From Bradyrhizobium sp. WD16 (GTDB taxonomy: Bacteria; Pseudomonadota; Alphaproteobacteria; Rhizobiales; Xanthobacteraceae), in contig NZ_CP028908.1 in assembly GCF_024181725.1 (NCBI RefSeq), forward strand, positions 3,647,501 to 3,711,500: 64,000 bases of DNA, in the 5' to 3' direction. Positions 61,222 to 64,000 of the stretch are shown piece after piece (position 1 is the stretch's first letter; the number at the start of each line of letters is the position of its first letter). The position numbers and the translations under genes were made by a program. The notes below the pieces were generated by a model. That model was not told the DNA's origin and made no database searches. It saw nothing but the letters and a program-made list of their open reading frames with translations.

Positions 61222-61288
61222 CGACGCTTCTTGCGAAGCGTTGCGCGGCGGCGAGCGGGCGGCGCAGATCAGATCCCAAAATGCAGAA

Positions 61289-61308
61289 GCCCCGGATCGC
61301 TCCGGGGC
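61289..61308 (-). terminator. Hairpin downstream of the FAH-family gene
   Basis: GCCCCGGA / TCCGGGGC, an 8-bp stem with a TCGC loop, closely resembling the ahcY terminator. On the minus strand it is followed by TTCTGCATTTT, an interrupted T-rich stretch, so it may stop transcripts of the FAH-family gene. Confidence 0.5.
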
Positions 61309-61350
61309 CTTCTTCGATCCAAGGTGATGCCGGCGGTCCGCAGTGTCAGC

Positions 61351-61426
61351 CTGGTGGTCCGATTCCAACATTCGCATCCCGTTTCTGCAGGCGCATTTGC
61401 GAATGTTGGAATCATAGGACCACTAG
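61351..61426. repeat. CTAG palindrome, single L-type copy (locus D)
   Basis: 76 bp with ends CTGGTGGTCC and GGACCACTAG and a perfect 16-bp stem GATTCCAACATTCGCA. A small bulge (ATA) lies in the right outer arm, the L-type position. The CTAG at its right end provides the TAG stop codon of the FAH-family gene on the minus strand. Confidence 0.85.
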
Positions 61427-62124
61427 TCCACCAGCGGCCCGATCTGCACCTTGAGCGTGCCGACGCCGTCGATGCCGCACTCGATCCTGTCGCCCGGCGC
61501 CAGCGCCGCGACCCCGGCCGGGGTGCCGGTCATGATGATGTCGCCCGCACCCACGCTGACCTGCAGCGACAGGCGGGAGATGATCTCGGCGGTGTTCCAG
61601 ATCATCTCGGCGAGGTCGCCGTTCTGGCGTTGCGTGCCGTTGACCGACAGCCAGATCCGCCCCTTGGCCGGATGGCCGATCTCGGCGGCGGGCTTCAGCG
61701 CGCCGCAGGGCGCCGAGAGGTCGAACGACTTGCCGATCTCCCAGGGCTGCTCCTTCTTGCGCGAGGCGGTCTGCAGGTCGCGCCGGGTGAGGTCGATGGC
61801 GACGCCGTAGCCGTAGACGTGGCCGAGCGCCTGGTCGGGGGTGATATTGGTGCCGCCGCTCCTGAGCGCCACCACCATCTCGACCTCGTGCTGGAAGTCC
61901 TTGGTCAGCGACGGATAGGGCACCGTGGCGCCGTCCTGGGCGATCATGTCGGCATGCTTGGCGAAGAAGAACGGCGGCTGGCGCTCGTCGTTGCCGAGCT
62001 CGCGGATATGCTCGAGATAGTTGCGGCCGACGCACCAGATCCGGCGCACCGGAAAGCGCGCTCTGGTCCCGGTGACCGGCAGCGACGGAACGGGCAGGGC
62101 GGGGATGACGTAGCTGTCGCTCAT
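61423..62124 (-). CDS. Fumarylacetoacetate hydrolase (FAH) family protein
   Basis: 233 aa. It belongs to the FAH/YcgM-like family, which hydrolyses or decarboxylates diketo acids or oxaloacetate with a bound divalent metal. Landmarks are the IWCVGRNYLEHIRELG start, HEVEMVVALRSG with the metal-binding glutamates, GYGVAIDLTRRDLQ, KSFDLSAPCG, TGTPAGVAAL and GDRIECGIDGVGTL. It may act in aromatic ring-cleavage pathways, but no partner genes lie nearby. The ATG after an in-frame TTG was preferred. The stop codon comes from the CTAG terminus of a palindromic repeat, so the C-terminus may be slightly altered. Confidence 0.85.
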   Translation of the reverse strand: MSDSYVIPALPVPSLPVTGTRARFPVRRIWCVGRNYLEHIRELGNDERQPPFFFAKHADMIAQDGATVPYPSLTKDFQHEVEMVVALRSGGTNITPDQALGHVYGYGVAIDLTRRDLQTASRKKEQPWEIGKSFDLSAPCGALKPAAEIGHPAKGRIWLSVNGTQRQNGDLAEMIWNTAEIISRLSLQVSVGAGDIIMTGTPAGVAALAPGDRIECGIDGVGTLKVQIGPLVD

Positions 62125-62162
62125 GGGTGTGGGTCTCAACGGCTGGTCGAAGGATTTCGTGA

Positions 62163-63998
62163 TCAGGCGGAAGCGGCGACCGGCGCCAGCGGCGCGTCCT
62201 CGCGCTGCTGCAGGCGGAAGAACGAGGCGTAGCGGCCGTTGCGGCGAAGCAGGTCGTCGTGGCGGCCGGATTCGACGATGCGTCCGCCCTCGACCACGTG
62301 GATGGCGTCGGCATGCATGATGGTGTGCAGGCGGTGGGCGATGACGATGGTGGTGCGATTGGCGCAGAGATGATCGATCGCCTCCTGCACCTGGCGCTCG
62401 GATTCCGAATCGAGCGCGGCGGTGGCTTCATCCAGCAGGATCAGGGGCGAGTTCTTGAGCAGGGCGCGGGCGATCGCGACGCGCTGGCGCTGGCCGCCGG
62501 AGAGCTGGGCGCCGTGTTCGCCGACCGGGGTATCGTAGCCGAGCGGGAACGCCGAGATGAAGTCATCGGCGCAGGCGGCCCTGGCCGCCGCGACGATCTC
62601 CTGTTCGCTCGCGCCGGGGCGGCCGAAGGCGATATTCTCGCGGATGGAGCCACGGAACAGGTAGACGTCCTGGCCGACATAGGCGATCTGGCCGCGCAGC
62701 GAGTGGCGCGACACGTCCGCAATATCCTGGCCGTCGATCAGGATGGTGCCGCTATTGCGCTCATACAACCGCAACAGCAGCGCCAGCACCGTCGACTTGC
62801 CGCCGCCGGAGGGACCGACCAGAGCCGCGACCTTGCCCGGCTCGGCGATCAGATTCATGCCGCTGAGCACCGGCTCGTCGGGGCGATAGGCGAAAGAGAC
62901 CTCGCGCAGTTCCACCCGCGCCGGACCCATGGCGAGCGCCGGCTTGTCGGCATCGTCGGGCTCGGTCGCCGGGCTGTCGACGATCTCGAGCAGCTTGCTG
63001 GCGCCGATCAGGCTGCTGTTGAGGTCGATGTTGAGCCGCGCCAGCCGCTTCGCCGGCTCATAGGCGAGCAGGAAAGCGGTGAGGAACGAGAAGAACTGGC
63101 CCGGCGTCGCACCCTTCACCACCACGCCGTAGCCGCCATACATCAGCGAACCGGCGATGGCGAAGCCGCCGAGCATCTCCATCAGCGGGCTCGAGCGGTT
63201 GGAGACGCGAGCGATCTTGTTGGCGTTGCGCTCGTTGGCATCGATATTGGCGTCGATGCGCGCGCGCATGATGGCCTCGAGCGTGAAGGCCTTCACCGTG
63301 CGGATGCCCTGCAGCGATTCCTGCATGGTCTCCAGGATGTCGGAATTGGTGGTGAACTGGTTCTGGGCGAGATTGCGCACCCGGCGGACCAGCTTGCGCA
63401 GCACCACGATCGCCGGCGGCGCCACCACGAGGCCGAACAGCGACATCCAGGGATCCTGGGTCATCATCACGACGACGAGGCCGATCAGCGACAACAGATC
63501 GCGGCCGACCGCGGTGATCAGGAGGCTGAGCACCTGGGTGACGGCGGCGGCCCCGGCGGATAGGCGCGCCAAAAATTCCGACGAATGGCGGTCGGCGAAG
63601 AAGCCGAGATTCTCGCTCATCAGCTTGGCGAACAGCCGGCGCTGGTTGGAGGCGACGATGGCGTTGCTGATGCGCGAGAGGATGACCTGGTGGCCATAGG
63701 TCGCCGCGCCCTTGACGATGAACAGCACCATGGTGACGACCGACAGCATGACGATGCTGCGGAAGTCACGCGCCACATAGGCGGCGTTGATGACTTCGCC
63801 GAGCAGCCAGGCCGACAGCGCCGTGGCGCCGGCGACCACCGCCATCATGGCGAAAGCCGCGAGGTAGCGCCGCCAATAGGCGGCGCCCTGCTCGCGGACG
63901 AGGCGCTTGATCAGCGCCGCGGCGCGATAGGGATCGTCGGTGATCTTGCGCGGGGCGTTGCCTCGCGGGGTGTTGTCTCGAAGATCGGTCATCCGCAT
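62163..63998 (-). CDS. MsbA/MDR-type ABC exporter (fused membrane and ATPase domains)
   Basis: 611 aa. A half-transporter with six membrane helices in the first 320 residues, followed by an ATPase domain with Walker [11 protein letters not shown], signature [18 protein letters not shown] and Walker [16 protein letters not shown], and the switch histidine in VIAHRLHTI. It probably acts as a homodimer in the inner membrane exporting lipids or drugs. The first ATG is two bases from the end of the window and a second lies two codons later; an earlier start beyond the window cannot be excluded. The gene sits upstream of the FAH-family gene on the same strand, 38 bp apart. Confidence 0.87.
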   Translation of the reverse strand: MRMTDLRDNTPRGNAPRKITDDPYRAAALIKRLVREQGAAYWRRYLAAFAMMAVVAGATALSAWLLGEVINAAYVARDFRSIVMLSVVTMVLFIVKGAATYGHQVILSRISNAIVASNQRRLFAKLMSENLGFFADRHSSEFLARLSAGAAAVTQVLSLLITAVGRDLLSLIGLVVVMMTQDPWMSLFGLVVAPPAIVVLRKLVRRVRNLAQNQFTTNSDILETMQESLQGIRTVKAFTLEAIMRARIDANIDANERNANKIARVSNRSSPLMEMLGGFAIAGSLMYGGYGVVVKGATPGQFFSFLTAFLLAYEPAKRLARLNIDLNSSLIGASKLLEIVDSPATEPDDADKPALAMGPARVELREVSFAYRPDEPVLSGMNLIAEPGKVAALVGPSGGGKSTVLALLLRLYERNSGTILIDGQDIADVSRHSLRGQIAYVGQDVYLFRGSIRENIAFGRPGASEQEIVAAARAACADDFISAFPLGYDTPVGEHGAQLSGGQRQRVAIARALLKNSPLILLDEATAALDSESERQVQEAIDHLCANRTTIVIAHRLHTIMHADAIHVVEGGRIVESGRHDDLLRRNGRYASFFRLQQREDAPLAPVAASA

Positions 63999-64000
63999 TC

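Overview
The window is a GC-rich chromosomal segment of an alphaproteobacterium, most likely from the Bradyrhizobium/Rhodopseudomonas group (Nitrobacteraceae, Hyphomicrobiales). This is inferred from the gene families (a 2-aminobenzoyl-CoA/salicylyl-CoA monooxygenase-reductase fusion, many branched-chain-amino-acid-type ABC systems, an HpnP-like radical SAM protein), from the codon usage and from several families of long palindromic intergenic repeats. It holds about 50 protein genes. I recognised no tRNA, rRNA or CRISPR array.

Region 1 (1-18.8 kb) looks like a catabolic locus for 2-aminobenzoate (anthranilate) or a related aromatic acid, working through CoA thioesters. It has a two-domain monooxygenase/reductase, a second flavin monooxygenase, a HAD phosphatase, a Tat-exported SMP-30 lactonase, a cupin, a complete Liv-type ABC importer (livFGMHK, minus strand), a MarR regulator, an arylformamidase-like hydrolase, a GNAT enzyme, and an operon of acyl-CoA dehydrogenase, aryl-CoA ligase, thioesterase and RidA. 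Four similar AT-rich dyads precede the monooxygenase, livK, marR and acyl-CoA dehydrogenase transcripts and suggest one MarR regulon. Two arrays of paired palindromes (6.0-6.5 kb and 18.9-19.2 kb) bracket most of the locus.

Region 2 (19.2-24.1 kb) carries an HpnP-like B12/radical SAM protein, a small conserved-looking ORF, a TPR/outer-membrane-barrel protein paired with a FecR-domain protein, and a broken SDR gene. Region 3 (24.1-39.4 kb) contains two more Liv systems. The first is one long operon with two different acyl-CoA ligases. The second lies behind a Crp/Fnr-type regulator. Region 4 (39.7-49.1 kb) has GDP-L-fucose synthase, a HemD-like protein, formyltetrahydrofolate deformylase, a fourth Liv system and a MetE-like methyltransferase. 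Region 5 (49.1-57.6 kb) has a ClC channel with CBS domains, a 2OG-Fe(II) oxygenase, UDP-glucose dehydrogenase, and a SAM-cycle group: an HTH-methyltransferase fusion, metK and ahcY.

Region 6 (57.8-61.4 kb) is a mosaic of mobile-element debris. It has three copies of a 122-bp inverted-repeat element, two beheaded REP-type (RAYT) transposase genes, an IS256-family tail, a 5'-truncated group II intron with an intact reverse transcriptase ORF, and an orphan polymorphic-toxin C-terminus with a lower-GC, translationally coupled partner that is probably its immunity gene. The window ends with an FAH-family hydrolase and an MsbA-like ABC exporter. The most novel-looking signals are the bipartite CTAG-bounded palindromes, whose stems covary, and the captured toxin-immunity module.
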